A stretch of DNA of 64,000 bases from Sinorhizobium fredii USDA 257. GTDB taxonomy: Bacteria > Pseudomonadota > Alphaproteobacteria > Rhizobiales > Rhizobiaceae. The notes under the pieces were generated by a model. It was not told the DNA's origin. It made no database searches and saw nothing but the letters and a program-made list of their open reading frames with translations. Shown here piece after piece: positions 18,521 through 28,072 of this stretch. The stretch's first letter is position 1, and each line of letters starts with the position of its first letter. Location: NCBI RefSeq assembly GCF_000265205.3, contig NC_018000.1, positions 868,001 to 932,000 of the forward strand, in the 5' to 3' direction. Both the position numbers and the translations under genes were made by a program.

Positions 18521-20413
18521 GTGGCACCCCAGAAGCAGAAGAAAACGATTTCCGCCGATGCCGCCAATCCAGTGGGTACGATCGCCAATCTCTGGCCCTA
18601 TATGTGGCCGGCCGAGCGTCCCGATCTCAAGCTTCGCGTCATTTGGGCGACCATCATCCTTGTCGCCGCCAAAATTGTCCTCGTCCTGGTTCCTTATTTC
18701 TTCAAATGGGCGACGGATGCGCTGAACAACAAGCCGGACGCGCTCGGCTTCTTGCCGCAATTCCTGACCGGAGCCGTCATGCTGGTGCTCGCCTACAATC
18801 TGGCGCGCCTGCTGCAGTCCGGCCTCAATCAATTGCGCGATGCCCTTTTTGCGAGGGTCGGCCAGCACGCCGTGCGGCAGCTTGCCTACAGGACCTTCGT
18901 CCACATGCATCAGCTGTCGCTGCGCTTCCACCTGGAGCGGCGCACGGGCGGGCTCTCGCGCATCATCGAGCGGGGCACCAAGGGCATCGAGACGATCGTT
19001 CGCTTCACGATCCTGAACAGCGTCCCGACATTGATCGAGTTTCTGCTGACGGCGGTGATCTTCTGGTGGGGCTACGGCTTCAGCTATCTCCTCATCACCG
19101 CTATCACCGTCTGGCTGTACATCTGGTTCACCGTACGCGCCAGCGACTGGCGGATCGCCATTCGCCGTTCGATGAACGACAGCGACACCGATGCGAACAC
19201 CAAGGCAATCGATTCGCTGCTCAACTTCGAGACCGTCAAATATTTCGGCAATGAAGAAATGGAGGCGAAGCGCTTCGACAAGTCGATGGAGCGCTACGAA
19301 CGCGCTGCCACTCAAGTCTGGACCTCGCTCGGCTGGCTGAACTTCGGCCAGGCGCTGATATTCGGGGCTGGCACGGCCGTGATGATGACGATTTCGGCGC
19401 TCGCCGTGAGGAGCGGCGAGCAGACCATCGGCGACTTCGTCTTCATCAACGCGATGCTGATCCAGCTTGCGATTCCGCTGAACTTCATCGGTTTCGTCTA
19501 TCGCGAGATCCGTCAGGGGCTGACGGATATCGAAAATATGTTTGATCTTCTCGACGTTCAGGCGGAGGTGGTCGACCGGCCGAATGCGAAGGAACTCGAC
19601 ATCGGGCGCGGCGCGGTCGCCTTCAAGGACGTGTATTTCGCCTATGATCCAGCCCGTCCGATTCTCAAGGGAATTTCCTTCGAGGTGCCCGCCGGCAAGA
19701 CGGTCGCAGTTGTCGGCCCGTCCGGCGCCGGAAAGTCCACCCTGTCGCGGCTGCTCTACCGCTTCTACGACGTTCAGCGGGGATCGATCACGGTCGACGG
19801 TCAGGACGTGCGCGGCGTTACTCAGAAGAGTCTCCGCGCCGCGATCGGCATGGTCCCCCAGGACACGGTGCTCTTCAACGACACGATCGCCTACAACATC
19901 CGCTACGGCCGCGTCGAAGCCTCGGAATTTGAGGTCGAGGCGGCCGCGGAAGCCGCACAGATCGCCGACTTCATCCGCGGCCTGCCGGAGGGTTATCGAG
20001 CGATGGTCGGCGAGCGAGGGTTGAAGCTCTCGGGCGGCGAGAAACAGCGCGTTGCGATAGCACGTACGATTCTTAAGGCACCGCCGATCCTTATCCTCGA
20101 CGAGGCGACCTCCGCGCTCGACACGAAGACGGAGCAGGAAATCCAGGCGGCCCTCGACGTCGTGTCGCGCAACCGCACCACGCTCGTGATCGCGCATCGT
20201 CTGTCGACCGTCATCAACGCCGATGAGATCATCGTTCTCAAGGACGGCGTCATTGCCGAGCGCGGCACGCATGCCGAATTGATCGACCGTGATGGCCTCT
20301 ACGCCTCCATGTGGAGCCGTCAGCGCGAGGCAACACAAGCGGAGGAGCAATTGAAGCGGGTGCGCGAGCGCGACGATCTCGGTATCGTCGACCGCGGCGC
20401 TCCAGCAGCGTGA
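18521..20413 (+). CDS. Atm1-type ABC exporter (half-transporter)
   Basis: A 630-residue fused membrane-ATPase half-transporter. Six transmembrane helices lie in residues about 40-320; the ATPase has Walker A 'GPSGAGKST', signature 'LSGGEKQR' and Walker B 'ILILDEATSALD'. The length, 'NDSDTDANTKAIDSLLNFETVKYF' region and overall pattern match the Atm1/ABCB7 family, which exports glutathione-linked sulphur or metal species; the Novosphingobium homologue handles glutathione adducts of heavy metals. GTG 18521 is chosen because GGAAG lies seven bases upstream; TTG 18458 would add 21 unsupported residues. Confidence 0.88.
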   Translation: MAPQKQKKTISADAANPVGTIANLWPYMWPAERPDLKLRVIWATIILVAAKIVLVLVPYFFKWATDALNNKPDALGFLPQFLTGAVMLVLAYNLARLLQSGLNQLRDALFARVGQHAVRQLAYRTFVHMHQLSLRFHLERRTGGLSRIIERGTKGIETIVRFTILNSVPTLIEFLLTAVIFWWGYGFSYLLITAITVWLYIWFTVRASDWRIAIRRSMNDSDTDANTKAIDSLLNFETVKYFGNEEMEAKRFDKSMERYERAATQVWTSLGWLNFGQALIFGAGTAVMMTISALAVRSGEQTIGDFVFINAMLIQLAIPLNFIGFVYREIRQGLTDIENMFDLLDVQAEVVDRPNAKELDIGRGAVAFKDVYFAYDPARPILKGISFEVPAGKTVAVVGPSGAGKSTLSRLLYRFYDVQRGSITVDGQDVRGVTQKSLRAAIGMVPQDTVLFNDTIAYNIRYGRVEASEFEVEAAAEAAQIADFIRGLPEGYRAMVGERGLKLSGGEKQRVAIARTILKAPPILILDEATSALDTKTEQEIQAALDVVSRNRTTLVIAHRLSTVINADEIIVLKDGVIAERGTHAELIDRDGLYASMWSRQREATQAEEQLKRVRERDDLGIVDRGAPAA

Positions 20414-20497
20414 CGTAACCGGCATTTAGCCGTTCGCCGTTGCCGGGCCCTCGAATTCGCGCTAGTTCACGTTCCGCGTCACATCTGGAGTAAGTTG

Positions 20498-21196
20498 ATG
20501 AGCTTGGTCGAAACGGTCCGCAACGCGCTGGTCCCGGTGCACAAGGAAGGTTATCGCTTCATTGCGATCTTCTTCGTGGTTTCCCTGATCCTTGGTTTCC
20601 TTTGGGAGCCGCTGATGTGGATCGGCTTCCTCTTGACCGCCTGGTGCGCCTATTTCTTTCGCGATCCGGAGCGCATGACGCCGATCGACGACGATCTCGT
20701 CATCAGCCCGGCCGACGGACGCGTCTCGTCGATCGCCACCGTCGTTCCGCCGGAAGAACTGGGTCTCGGCTCGGAACCGATGCTGCGCATTTCCGTGTTC
20801 ATGAATGTCTTCGATTGCCATGTGAACCGCGCGCCGATGAGCGGCACCGTCCGGCGCATCGCCTATCGGGCCGGCAGCTTCCTGAATGCCGAACTCGACA
20901 AGGCGAGCCTGGATAACGAACGCAACGGACTTGTTGTCGAAACGAGCCACGGCGCCGTCGGTGTCGTGCAGATCGCCGGCTTGGTGGCGCGACGCATCCT
21001 CTGCTGGACGACGGAGAACGCTTCGTTGGAAGGCGGCGAGCGCTTCGGTCTTATCCGGTTCGGCTCGCGCGTCGACGTGTTTCTGCCGGACGGCGCGCAG
21101 CCGCGCGTCAGTCTCGACCAGAAGGCCATTGCCGGCGAGACCGTGATCGCCGAATTCGGCTCGTCGAAGGGGCCGGTCATCAGCCGACGCGCGTGA
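20498..21196 (+). CDS. psd: Phosphatidylserine decarboxylase proenzyme (short type)
   Basis: A 232-residue proenzyme that makes phosphatidylethanolamine from phosphatidylserine. It has a membrane-associated N-terminus ('[16 protein letters not shown]'), 'SPADGRV', '[12 protein letters not shown]' and the autocleavage site Gly-Ser in '[10 protein letters not shown]' that creates the pyruvoyl group. GGAGTAA precedes ATG 20498. pssA follows after nine bases, the usual rhizobial pair. Confidence 0.95.
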   Translation: MSLVETVRNALVPVHKEGYRFIAIFFVVSLILGFLWEPLMWIGFLLTAWCAYFFRDPERMTPIDDDLVISPADGRVSSIATVVPPEELGLGSEPMLRISVFMNVFDCHVNRAPMSGTVRRIAYRAGSFLNAELDKASLDNERNGLVVETSHGAVGVVQIAGLVARRILCWTTENASLEGGERFGLIRFGSRVDVFLPDGAQPRVSLDQKAIAGETVIAEFGSSKGPVISRRA

Positions 21197-21205
21197 GGAA
21201 CGGTC

Positions 21206-22060
21206 ATGGAAAATCCCCGGCAGGAAGATTCGGCTGAAGCGGCGATCGACACGAACGACGCGCATGAAAAGGCGCGTGGCCCACGGCTGCGGGAAATCCC
21301 GCTGCGCTTGATGGTCCCCAACACCATCACCGTTCTGGCGATTTGTGCCGGCCTATCCGGCATTCGCCTTGCGTTCGAGAATCGCTTCGAACTCGCCGTC
21401 GCAATGGTGTTGTTTGCAGCCTTTCTGGATGGCATCGACGGGCGCGTGGCGCGGCTGCTCAAGGCGACGTCGAGCTTCGGAGTCCAGATGGACTCGCTTG
21501 CCGATATCATCAATTTCGGCGTTGCCCCGGCCCTTGTCCTTTATGCCTTCCTACTCGACCAGGCGCGCTCCGTCGGCTGGATCGCGGCGCTCATCTATGC
21601 GATCGCGGTCGGCTTGCGTCTCGCCCGCTTCAACGTCATGGCCGAGCGTCCCGTCAAGGCGGCCTGGCAGTCGGAATATTTCGTCGGCGTTCCGGCGCCG
21701 GCCGGCGCCATGCTGGTGCTGCTGCCGGTGTATATCGGTCTCCTCGGGCTAGCGCCCGGCAGGATCTTCGCCTTGATAGCGGCGGTCTATACCTTGCTGA
21801 TCGCCTTCCTGCTGGTCAGCCGCCTGCCGGTCTGGTCCGGCAAATCCGAGAATCGCGTGCGTCGCGACCTGGTGCTCCCCGCCATCCTGATCGTCGTCCT
21901 CTATGTCGCAACGCTGATGACCTACACCTGGGAGACGATGGTCGTGACGGCAGTGGGCTATCTGCTTACGCTGCCTTTCGGCGCCCGCTCCTGGCAGCGG
22001 AAATATGGCGACTGGCCCGCCGGCCAGGGGGGCGACGGCCTACCGGGCGACAGCGACTGA
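21206..22060 (+). CDS. pssA: CDP-diacylglycerol--serine O-phosphatidyltransferase
   Basis: A 284-residue integral membrane enzyme with the CDP-alcohol phosphotransferase signature D-G-x2-A-R-x8-G-x3-D-x3-D ('DGRVARL' through 'DSLAD'). It joins serine to CDP-diacylglycerol, feeding Psd encoded just upstream. GAGGA precedes the ATG. A charged ~30-residue N-terminal extension precedes the first helix. The convergent SDR gene lies beyond a two-way terminator. Confidence 0.95.
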   Translation: MENPRQEDSAEAAIDTNDAHEKARGPRLREIPLRLMVPNTITVLAICAGLSGIRLAFENRFELAVAMVLFAAFLDGIDGRVARLLKATSSFGVQMDSLADIINFGVAPALVLYAFLLDQARSVGWIAALIYAIAVGLRLARFNVMAERPVKAAWQSEYFVGVPAPAGAMLVLLPVYIGLLGLAPGRIFALIAAVYTLLIAFLLVSRLPVWSGKSENRVRRDLVLPAILIVVLYVATLMTYTWETMVVTAVGYLLTLPFGARSWQRKYGDWPAGQGGDGLPGDSD

Positions 22061-22085
22061 CTGCAAAAGCAGCACCAAGGAAAAA

Positions 22086-22114
22086 GCCACCGCGGATACC
22101 GCGATGGCTTCTTT
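22086..22114. terminator. Bidirectional terminator between pssA and the SDR gene
   Basis: Stem GCCACCGCGG (22086-22095) / CCGCGATGGC (22099-22108), one mismatch, loop ATA. TTCTTT follows on the plus strand and TTTTT on the minus strand, so it can serve both convergent genes. Confidence 0.8.
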
Positions 22115-22137
22115 ATGGGACAACCCGCAGAACCTGA

Positions 22138-22878
22138 TTATTCCGGCATGCGGTAGTCGACGATCTTCTTTTCCCGGACGATGAAGAGCTTGCCGGTTTC
22201 GGTCTGTTCGGGACCAAGCAAGGGCATCAGCGCGGCCGCGACCTCGGAGGGATGAGGCACGGTGGCGGGATCCTCGCCCGGCACGGCCTGGGCACGCATA
22301 GCGGTCCGCGTCGCACCCGGATCGACGCTGAGGATGCGTAGCGGCAGGCGTTGCGTCTCGTGCGCCCAAGTGCGCGCCAGCGCCTCGACGGCGGCCTTGG
22401 AGGCGGAGTAGGGCCCCCAGAAGGGTTTGCACTTGTGCGCAGCACTTGAGGAGAGGATGAGCGCGCGACCGGCATCTGACTTGACAAGCAGCGGCTCGAG
22501 CGAGCGGATCAGGCGCCAGGTTGCGGCGACGTTGATCGTCATCACTTTTTCGAAGACCTTGGCTTCCACATGGCCGATCGGGGAGATCGTGCCGAGCACA
22601 CCGGCATTGGCGACCAGGATGTCGAGCTTGCCCCAGCGTTCGTTGACGGCGCCGCCGAGCTTGTCGATTGCAGCCATGTCGGCAAGGTCGAAGGGGACGA
22701 GCGTCGCCGATCCGCCAACCGCCTTGATGGCGTCATCCAGTTCCTCAAGGCCGCCGACGGTACGGGCGCAGGCGATGACATGCGCGCCGGCCTTGGCGAG
22801 TTCGAGAGCGGTGAAGTAGCCGATACCGCGCGATGCGCCGGTGACGACGGCGATCCGGTCTTTCAGATTGGGCGTCAT
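22138..22878 (-). CDS. Short-chain dehydrogenase/reductase
   Basis: A 246-residue classical SDR. The cofactor motif is 'TGASRGIGYF', the structural motif 'NAG', and the catalytic Ser and Tyr-x3-Lys are in 'LILSSSAAHK' and 'YSASKAAVEAL'. The oxidised substrate is unknown. It lies 12 bases after purF on the same strand, so is very likely cotranscribed, although no purine role follows from that. Confidence 0.88.
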   Translation of the reverse strand: MTPNLKDRIAVVTGASRGIGYFTALELAKAGAHVIACARTVGGLEELDDAIKAVGGSATLVPFDLADMAAIDKLGGAVNERWGKLDILVANAGVLGTISPIGHVEAKVFEKVMTINVAATWRLIRSLEPLLVKSDAGRALILSSSAAHKCKPFWGPYSASKAAVEALARTWAHETQRLPLRILSVDPGATRTAMRAQAVPGEDPATVPHPSEVAAALMPLLGPEQTETGKLFIVREKKIVDYRMPE

Positions 22879-22890
22879 TGTGTTGTCTGG

Positions 22891-24381
22891 TTATCCGTTG
22901 CTGGCAAGAACCGAAAGTTTGCGGACGTTGCTCGCGCCTTCCTGGTCGAGCAGGCGCGTCGGATAATCGCCGGTGAAGTAATGATCGGTGAATTGGGGCG
23001 CCTGCGGATCGCGCGGAACGCCGCCGACGGCCCGGTAAAGACCGTCGATCGAAAGGAACTCGAGCGAATCCGCACCGATGAAGCGGCACATCGAGGCGAG
23101 ATCGGCATGCTGGTTGGCGAGCAGCTTGTCGCGATCCGGCGTATCGATGCCGTAGAAATCCGGATGGAAGATCATCGGGCTCGCGACGCGGATATGCACT
23201 TCGCGTGCACCGGCCTCGCGGATCATCTGGACGATCTTGACCGACGTCGTCCCGCGCACGATCGAATCGTCGACGAGTACCACGCGCTTGTCTTTGATCA
23301 TGGCGCGGTTGGCCGAATGCTTCAGTTTGACGCCGAAGGCGCGGATCTGCTGCGTCGGCTCGATGAAGGTCCGTCCGACATAGTGGTTGCGGATGATGCC
23401 GTATTCGAAGGGAATGCCGCTCTGCTGTGCGTAGCCAAGCGCGGCCGGAGTGCCGCCGTCGGGCACGGGAACGACAACATCCGCCTCGATGGGCGATTCC
23501 TTGGCGAGATTGACGCCCATGTTCTTGCGCGCCACATAGACGCTGCGACCGCCGACGACTGAATCGGGGCGGGCGAAGTAGACATATTCGAAGAGGCAGA
23601 GTCGTTCGGGCCGCGGTGATTCCGGTTTGCGCGCGTCGATCGCGATCGAGCCGTCCGGCTGGATTTCGCAAATGACCACTTCACCGTTCTCGATATCCCG
23701 GATGTACTTGGCGCCAATGATGTCGAGCGCGCAGGTTTCCGAACAGAAGATCGGCTTGCCGTCGAGTTCGCCCATGACGAGCGGGCGGATACCCATCGGG
23801 TCGCGCGCGGCGATCAACTTGGTTCGCGTCATCGCCAGCATTGAATAGCCGCCTTCCATCTGGCGGATGGCGTCGATGAAGCGATCGGAGGAGGACGCCT
23901 GCTTGGAGCGGGCGATGAGGTGAAGGACGACTTCGGTATCCGAGGTCGACTGACAGATAGCGCCGTCGGCAATCAACTGGCGGCGGAGCGTCAGGCCATT
24001 GGTGAAGTTGCCGTTATGGGCGATAGCGATGCCGCCGACTTCGAGCTCGGCAAAAAGTGGCTGGACGTTGCGCAGTGCCACCTCGCCAGTCGTCGAGTAG
24101 CGCGTATGCCCGATGGAAACAAAGCCGGGCAGCTTCGCCAGTGTGGCGGGGTCGGTATAGTGGTCTCCGACGAGACCCATGCGCTTTTCGGTATAGAACT
24201 GCTTGCCGTCGAAGGTGACGATACCGGCCGCTTCCTGGCCGCGATGCTGGAGGGCGTGCAGCCCAAGTGCCGTCAAGGTGGCTGCATCCGGATGACCGAG
24301 TATGCCGAACACGCCGCACTCCTCGTGCAGGGTGTCGCCATCAATTTCGTCGTGGATTTCAGTGGATCTGAGATCGGTCAT
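22891..24381 (-). CDS. purF: Amidophosphoribosyltransferase
   Basis: A 496-residue enzyme that makes 5-phosphoribosylamine from PRPP and glutamine, first step of purine synthesis. Residues 1-21 form a propeptide to be removed before Cys22 ('HEECGVFG'), the Ntn glutaminase nucleophile. Other motifs are 'GHTRYSTTG', 'HNGNFTNG' and the PRPP loop 'VVLVDDSIVRGTTS'. ATG 24381 is preferred over GTG 24384. A hairpin terminator separates it from cvpA upstream. Confidence 0.97.
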   Translation of the reverse strand: MTDLRSTEIHDEIDGDTLHEECGVFGILGHPDAATLTALGLHALQHRGQEAAGIVTFDGKQFYTEKRMGLVGDHYTDPATLAKLPGFVSIGHTRYSTTGEVALRNVQPLFAELEVGGIAIAHNGNFTNGLTLRRQLIADGAICQSTSDTEVVLHLIARSKQASSSDRFIDAIRQMEGGYSMLAMTRTKLIAARDPMGIRPLVMGELDGKPIFCSETCALDIIGAKYIRDIENGEVVICEIQPDGSIAIDARKPESPRPERLCLFEYVYFARPDSVVGGRSVYVARKNMGVNLAKESPIEADVVVPVPDGGTPAALGYAQQSGIPFEYGIIRNHYVGRTFIEPTQQIRAFGVKLKHSANRAMIKDKRVVLVDDSIVRGTTSVKIVQMIREAGAREVHIRVASPMIFHPDFYGIDTPDRDKLLANQHADLASMCRFIGADSLEFLSIDGLYRAVGGVPRDPQAPQFTDHYFTGDYPTRLLDQEGASNVRKLSVLASNG

Positions 24382-24481
24382 CACAGTCGCCTTTGCTCCG
24401 TGCCGGTGCGCATATCGTGATCAGGCTGCCAGACGTCAAGCAATCTTAGCCGAAATGACTGGCAAGCGTTATTCCAAATGG

Positions 24482-24506
24482 ACAAAGCCCGCACAGCGGG
24501 CTTTGT
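24482..24506 (-). terminator. Terminator after cvpA
   Basis: Perfect 11-base stem ACAAAGCCCGC (24482-24492) / GCGGGCTTTGT (24496-24506), loop ACA, just beyond the cvpA stop; T-rich at its 3' arm only, so partial read-through into purF is possible. Confidence 0.7.
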
Positions 24507-24524
24507 TGCAAATTTCATCGTTTC

Positions 24525-25124
24525 TTAGCCGTTCGTCGCCGGCGCATCCTCGGCGGGCGACTGATCGGTGGCGGCTGGCGGGGCATCGCTTTCGCCTTCG
24601 CCCGTCGCGTCCTTGCCGCGCAGGCGATCGAGAATGGTTGCGTCCGCCTCTTCCGGCAGCAGCGCGACCAGCTTGTCGCCGAGATTGTCGAGCAGCGGCT
24701 TCGATTTCGCCTGGGTGACCCAGATCGGCTGCTGCGGCGGCGCCACCAGCCAGTTGAAGAACAGCATGGCGACGACGACGAGCAGGATGCCGCGCGCGGC
24801 ACCGAAGAGGAAGCCAAGCGTGCGGTCGAGTGCGCCGATGCGGCTGTCGATGATGAAATCGGCGATCCGCATGGTGATGAAGGAAATGATGATCAGCGCC
24901 ACCAGGAAGATCACGGCCGCCGAGCCGATCATCGCGACCGTGTCATTGGTGGTGTATTGCTTGGCATAGGGCAGCAGGTACGGATAGAGGAAGTAGGCCG
25001 CCGCCGCCGCGCCGACCCAGCTCGCGACCGAAAGCACCTCGCGCGAGAAGCCACGCACCATCGCGAGGATGGCCGAAAACAGTGCGACGCCGAGAACGAT
25101 ACCGTCGAGAATTGTAATGGGCAT
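24525..25124 (-). CDS. cvpA: CvpA family membrane protein
   Basis: A 199-residue inner-membrane protein with four hydrophobic segments, starting 'ITILDGIVLGVALFSAILAM' with the family 'D..V' and 'RGF.RE' features ('VRGFSREVLSVASW'). The C-terminal ~70 residues are soluble and acidic. CvpA was first linked to colicin V production; its general role is envelope maintenance. As in many proteobacteria it precedes purF. AAGGA lies four bases before the ATG. Confidence 0.9.
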   Translation of the reverse strand: MPITILDGIVLGVALFSAILAMVRGFSREVLSVASWVGAAAAAYFLYPYLLPYAKQYTTNDTVAMIGSAAVIFLVALIIISFITMRIADFIIDSRIGALDRTLGFLFGAARGILLVVVAMLFFNWLVAPPQQPIWVTQAKSKPLLDNLGDKLVALLPEEADATILDRLRGKDATGEGESDAPPAATDQSPAEDAPATNG

Positions 25125-25262
25125 GTTGTCCTTACTCCGACCCCGTCTTGACTCGGGTCTTACAAAGCTTATCCGCCGCTGGCTCTGTCCGCACGCGCTC
25201 AGGCCGTCTTTCCACCGCTATCGCCATACCGCACCGGAGGTGCGCTTCGGTGGCTCGATGCT

Positions 25263-26666
25263 TCATTCCGCCTCGTCCGCCTGCTGCAGGGCATGTCGCG
25301 ATCCCGCGATGCGCGCCACCAGATCCGGCAGGCTTTCCATCTCGCTCCGCCGGCCATTGCCGTTCCTCGGCAGGTCGGCTGTTGCGGACGGCAATACGGC
25401 CTGGGAGAAACCGAGCTTCTCGGCTTCTTTGAGACGTTGAGCGGTATGCGAAACCGGCCGGACAGCGCCCGACAAGCTTACTTCGCCGAAATAGACGCAA
25501 TCGGCCGGAAGAGCAAGCCCGGCGAGCGACGAAACCAGTGCGGACGCGACGGCAAGATCGGCCGCCGGTTCGGAAATCCGGTATCCGCCGGCGACATTCA
25601 GATAGACGTCGTGCTGGCCGAGCCGGATGCCGCAATGGGCCTCCAGCACGGCGAGGATCATCGACAGCCGCGCCGAATCCCAGCCGACGACCGCCCGCCG
25701 CGGCGTACCGAGCGAGGTCGGTGCGACCAGCGCCTGCACCTCGACGAGCAGCGGCCGGGTTCCTTCCATGCCGGCGAAGACGGCGGCACCGGGCGATTTC
25801 TCGTTGCGCTCCCCGAGGAAGAGCTCGGAGGGGTTGGCAACTTCGCGCAGGCCCCGATCCGACATCTCGAAAACGCCGATTTCGTCGGTCGGCCCGAAGC
25901 GGTTCTTCACGGTCCGGAGGATGCGATAGTGATGGCCGCGGTCGCCCTCGAAATAGAGGACGGCGTCGACCATGTGCTCGACGACGCGCGGACCGGCGAT
26001 CTGCCCTTCCTTGGTGACATGGCCGACGAGCACCACGGCCGTGCCCGTCTGCTTGGCGAAGCGGATCATCGCCTGCACGCCGGTGCGCACCTGCGTTACC
26101 GTCCCGGGAGCGGAATCTGCGGTGTCGCTCCAGAGCGTCTGGATCGAATCGATGATCACCAGATCCGGGCGCTTGCCCTCCGAAAGGGTGGCCAGGATGT
26201 CTTCCACATTGGTCTCGGCCGCGAGAAGCACGTCGCTGTCGGCGGCGCCTAGCCGTTGCGCGCGAAGGCGCACCTGGGCCACCGCTTCTTCGCCCGATAC
26301 GTAGATCACCCGATGCTTGCGGCGCGAAAGGGCTGCCGCCGCCTGCATCAGCACGGTCGATTTGCCGATGCCGGGATCTCCGCCGACGAGCAGCGCCGAG
26401 CCGCGTACGAAGCCGCCGCCCGTCGCGCGGTCGAGCTCGGAGATGCCCGTCTCAATGCGCGGCGCGTCCTCGATGTCGCCGGAAAGCGTCGTGAGCGCCA
26501 CCGGCCGTCCCTTTTTCGGCGCCCGCGTCGGACCGCCGCCGATGCCGCCCGTCGGGTCCTCCTCGATGATCGTGTTCCACTCGCCGCATCCGTCGCATTT
26601 GCCGACCCACCGGGAGTGCAGGGTGCCGCAATTCTGGCAGACGAACTGGGTGCGCGTTTTCGCCAT
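25263..26666 (-). CDS. radA: DNA repair protein RadA
   Basis: A 467-residue RecA-like branch-migration ATPase. It has an N-terminal zinc finger ('FVCQNCGTLHSRWVGKCDGC'), Walker A 'GGDPGIGKST', the RadA-specific 'KNRFGPTDEIGVFEM' and a C-terminal Lon-like domain ('GLALPADCVYFGEVSLSG'). It acts on recombination intermediates. ATG 26666 ('MAKTRTQF') begins the zinc finger region; the upstream in-frame start at 26723 is not needed. Confidence 0.97.
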   Translation of the reverse strand: MAKTRTQFVCQNCGTLHSRWVGKCDGCGEWNTIIEEDPTGGIGGGPTRAPKKGRPVALTTLSGDIEDAPRIETGISELDRATGGGFVRGSALLVGGDPGIGKSTVLMQAAAALSRRKHRVIYVSGEEAVAQVRLRAQRLGAADSDVLLAAETNVEDILATLSEGKRPDLVIIDSIQTLWSDTADSAPGTVTQVRTGVQAMIRFAKQTGTAVVLVGHVTKEGQIAGPRVVEHMVDAVLYFEGDRGHHYRILRTVKNRFGPTDEIGVFEMSDRGLREVANPSELFLGERNEKSPGAAVFAGMEGTRPLLVEVQALVAPTSLGTPRRAVVGWDSARLSMILAVLEAHCGIRLGQHDVYLNVAGGYRISEPAADLAVASALVSSLAGLALPADCVYFGEVSLSGAVRPVSHTAQRLKEAEKLGFSQAVLPSATADLPRNGNGRRSEMESLPDLVARIAGSRHALQQADEAE

Positions 26667-26793
26667 CGGGATCAGCTTTCGGCAAGTTGCAACAGGCAGG
26701 CCCGCCTGCCTCGGGAGAATCACTGTGAGCGGTCACATAATGACGTGGAATGCCGATTGAAAGGGTGAATTTCGACGCCGGCCAAAACGACGC

Positions 26794-27933
26794 TCAGGCG
26801 CCGCCGGCATAGGTTCGGCAATAGCGGTGTCCGAGGCTCGTCAGCAACTCGTAGCCAATCGTGCCGCCGGCCCGCGCGACATCGTCGATGGCGACGTTGC
26901 GGCCGAAAAGCTCGATATAGTCGCCGGCCCGCACGGCCCGCTCCGGAAGGTCGGTGACATCGAACAGGCTGAGGTCCATCGTCACCCGGCCGACATGCGG
27001 GACCTTCCTGCCATGCAGGAAGCCAAAAGCTCCCGACGGCATTGCCTGCCTCAGCGTCACCCCGCCGCCCGACACTGAACGATGATAGCCGTCGGCATAG
27101 CCGATCGCGACGGTCGCGATGCGGCTGTCACGGGTGAATCGCGCCGAAGCGCCGTAGCTTGCCGTCCCGCCCGAGGGGACCGTGCGCAGTTGCAGAATGC
27201 GGGCTTCCGCGGTGACGACCGGCTTCATCGGATTGATGGCGTCGTTCACCGCCTCACCGCCATAGACCGCGATGCCGGGGCGGGTAAGGTCGAAATGGTA
27301 GTCCTCGCCGAGAAAAACGCCGCCGGAATTCGCAAGGCTTGCGGGCACGCCCTCGAAGGCTGCCGTCACCTCGCGAAAGCGCTGGAGCTGATAGAGATTC
27401 ATCGGATGCTTCGGATCGTCGCCGCAAGCGAGATGACTCATCACCAATACGGGCGAAAAGCTCGCCGGGCGTGCGGGATCGTGAGCGAGCGCAATGGCCT
27501 CCTCGACGGATAGCCCCAAGCGGTTCATGCCGGTATCGACATGGAGAACGCAAGGATGCTCGCCCCGCTCGGAAAGCGTCGCCATGAAGACGGCAAGCTG
27601 CTCCTCCGAGTTGATGATCGGCACGAGGTCGTTGGCGAAGAAAAGTTCCTCATTGCCGGGCCACATGCCGGCGAGAATGTAGATGCGGGCATCGGGAAGA
27701 AGCGGGCGGAGCTCGGCGCCTTCCTCAGCATCGGCGACGAAGAAATCGCGCGCACCAGCCGCGCAGAGAGCCGGTGCCGCATGCGCGACGCCGATCCCAT
27801 AGGCATTGGCCTTGAGGACGGCGGCGGCCCGGGCCTTGCCCGAGCGCTCGTTCATCGCCCGCCAATTGTCGGCGAGAGCCGTGAGGTCGATGGTAAGCCG
27901 GTTTGAGGCAGCGAGGAATTCGGGGCTGTGCAT
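26794..27933 (-). CDS. alr: Alanine racemase
   Basis: A 379-residue PLP enzyme that makes D-alanine for peptidoglycan. The PLP lysine lies in 'AAVLKANAYGIG', and the second catalytic base, tyrosine, in 'GTASYGASARF'. 'VTMDLSLFDVTD' is a typical C-terminal domain motif. ATG 27933 ('MHSPEFLAAS') is chosen because the 32 residues encoded further upstream have no family character. radA follows at a 127-base spacer. Confidence 0.95.
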   Translation of the reverse strand: MHSPEFLAASNRLTIDLTALADNWRAMNERSGKARAAAVLKANAYGIGVAHAAPALCAAGARDFFVADAEEGAELRPLLPDARIYILAGMWPGNEELFFANDLVPIINSEEQLAVFMATLSERGEHPCVLHVDTGMNRLGLSVEEAIALAHDPARPASFSPVLVMSHLACGDDPKHPMNLYQLQRFREVTAAFEGVPASLANSGGVFLGEDYHFDLTRPGIAVYGGEAVNDAINPMKPVVTAEARILQLRTVPSGGTASYGASARFTRDSRIATVAIGYADGYHRSVSGGGVTLRQAMPSGAFGFLHGRKVPHVGRVTMDLSLFDVTDLPERAVRAGDYIELFGRNVAIDDVARAGGTIGYELLTSLGHRYCRTYAGGA

Positions 27934-28072
27934 GGGCGAGCTCTTGCATGGGCGATACCTTGAGCAATACATCCATGCGCCCGATGCCGCAAACGGCTTC
28001 GGCACCGGGCTCCCCGATATGGTGAGCACTTTTATGCAAGACGAAAAATCGTGGCACCGTTAGGATTGGTCG

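Noticed and set aside
18116..20425. A 769-codon open frame on the minus strand opposite the Atm1 exporter
   Set aside because: Shadow of the ABC exporter; no ribosome site, no recognisable domain, biased His/Arg/Asp composition typical of antisense frames.
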